This document shows positions 4,753-5,443 of a stretch of DNA of 5,443 nucleotides, piece after piece (position 1 is the stretch's first letter; each line of letters starts with the position of its first letter). Location of the stretch: the NCBI GenBank assembly GCA_026388865.1, contig JAPLIX010000422.1:1-5443 (forward strand), given 5' to 3'. Below the pieces are notes generated by a model. It saw nothing but the letters and a program-made list of their open reading frames with translations. It was not told the origin of the DNA and searched no databases. A program made the position numbers and the translations under genes. The stretch comes from Pseudomonadota bacterium (GTDB lineage: Bacteria > Desulfobacterota > WTBG01 > CAIYCZ01).

Positions 4753-5443
4753 GTGGAAAAGAAGAAAAATTTTTACAGCGTCGCGCGGGGACGAAAAACA
4801 GGAATATTCAGCGCGTGGTTTGGCGCAGGCGGTGCCGAGGCGCAGATTAAAGGATTTGCCGGTGCCCGGTACAAGGGCTTCCCCACCATCGAGGAGGCCC
4901 GCGAGTGGCTTACCTCCATGGAGAGCGGGAGTGGGTCCTCATCCAGAAAGGGGGGCGCCAAAAAAAACAGCACGGCTGAAGCTTCTGCTGCGTTTCGCGC
5001 GCCAGTGCCGGAAGCGGGGAAAGTTTTGATGTACACTGACGGCGGCTGCAGTTACAATCCCGGGCCGGGAGGGTATGGTGTGGTTATTTTCAAGGGCAGG
5101 CAGCGGCTGGAGTTTTCAGGAGGCTTTCGCCTGACAACCAATAACCGCATGGAGCTCGCAGCCTGCATTGAAGGGCTCAAAACACTTAAAACCCCGTCAT
5201 CAATTACGGTCTGCTCGGATTCAAAGTACCTTGTCGACGCGGTGGCAAAGGGCTGGGCACGCAAGTGGCAAAGAAACGGATGGATGAGGACCAAAGCCGA
5301 TGCAGCAGAGAATTATGATTTATGGGAGCAACTCCTTGACCTGTGCGACAAACATAGCGTTGAGTTTGTGTGGGTGAAGGGCCATGCGGGAAACAAGGAA
5401 AACGAATGCTGCGACCGGCTGGCGGTTGCGGCAGCGGCAGGCA
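4753..5443 (+). CDS. rnhA: Ribonuclease HI with N-terminal hybrid-binding domain (3' end cut by window)
   Basis: This enzyme cuts the RNA strand of RNA-DNA hybrids, removing primers and R-loops in the cytoplasm. The 230 codons visible comprise three parts. A hybrid-binding (viroplasmin-like) domain covers about 4-55, with FYSVARGRKTGIFSAW and GFAGARYKGF. A Ser/Gly/Ala-rich linker covers about 57-90. The RNase H domain runs from about 91. All catalytic residues are present by alignment to E. coli D10, E48, D70, H124 and D134: Asp96 in YTDGG, Glu134 in NNRMEL, Asp156 in CSDSKY, His211 in GHAGN and Asp221 in CCDRLA. NPGPGGYG (102-109) is also typical. The start is GTG 4753: a stop codon lies three codons upstream in frame (4744-4746) and GAGG lies 4 bases before the GTG, a short spacing. 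Only the last helix residues should be missing. The hybrid-binding domain appears to carry three extra residues (FGAGGA region, 22-27). Confidence 0.92.
   Translation, partial: MEKKKNFYSVARGRKTGIFSAWFGAGGAEAQIKGFAGARYKGFPTIEEAREWLTSMESGSGSSSRKGGAKKNSTAEASAAFRAPVPEAGKVLMYTDGGCSYNPGPGGYGVVIFKGRQRLEFSGGFRLTTNNRMELAACIEGLKTLKTPSSITVCSDSKYLVDAVAKGWARKWQRNGWMRTKADAAENYDLWEQLLDLCDKHSVEFVWVKGHAGNKENECCDRLAVAAAAG

Noticed and set aside
4773..5294. Other frames overlapping rnhA (4773-5036 minus, 4820-5029 plus, 5052-5294 minus)
   Set aside because: The rnhA frame contains all domain and catalytic motifs across the whole span, so these are shadows.

Overview
The window is bacterial chromosomal DNA with a GC-leaning composition. 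It carries a TypA/BipA GTPase gene, an RNase HI with an N-terminal hybrid-binding domain, a CrtI-like FAD oxidoreductase and a dispersed repeat with ends of the GTTTTTCAACAGCCTG type. From memory, such repeats are common between genes in Desulfuromonadales and related deltaproteobacteria (Desulfobacterota), so I tentatively place the source there. No rRNA, tRNA, CRISPR array or phage gene is visible.

Left part (1-1987), minus strand: the first 26 codons of a lipoprotein run off the left edge, with their own promoter and a strong ribosome binding site. Upstream of it on the same strand is typA, which is broken. A deletion of roughly 25 codons that also shifts the frame, near 1256-1264, separates an intact GTPase domain from an intact C-terminal part.

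Middle (1988-3881), plus strand: a near-consensus sigma70 promoter divergent from typA drives one monocistronic gene of 533 codons. It encodes an FAD-dependent oxidoreductase of the phytoene desaturase / carotenoid isomerase / retinol saturase superfamily. A hairpin terminator then serves this gene and the convergent gene that follows.

Right part (3882-5443): a minus-strand gene encodes 151 residues that look like only the effector (C-terminal) domain of a TrmB-family regulator, with no winged helix. Its Shine-Dalgarno sits against one end of a palindromic MITE-like repeat of about 125-160 bp. A good minus-strand promoter lies on the far side of the repeat, so the repeat is probably transcribed as part of the leader of this gene. 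Finally, a plus-strand rnhA (hybrid-binding domain, flexible linker, complete RNase H active site) runs off the right edge just short of its expected end.

The genes do not form one pathway; they look like independent transcription units. I see no convincing new multi-gene system. The items most worth a second look are the damaged typA, the stand-alone TrmB-type sensor domain and the repeat between that gene and its promoter.
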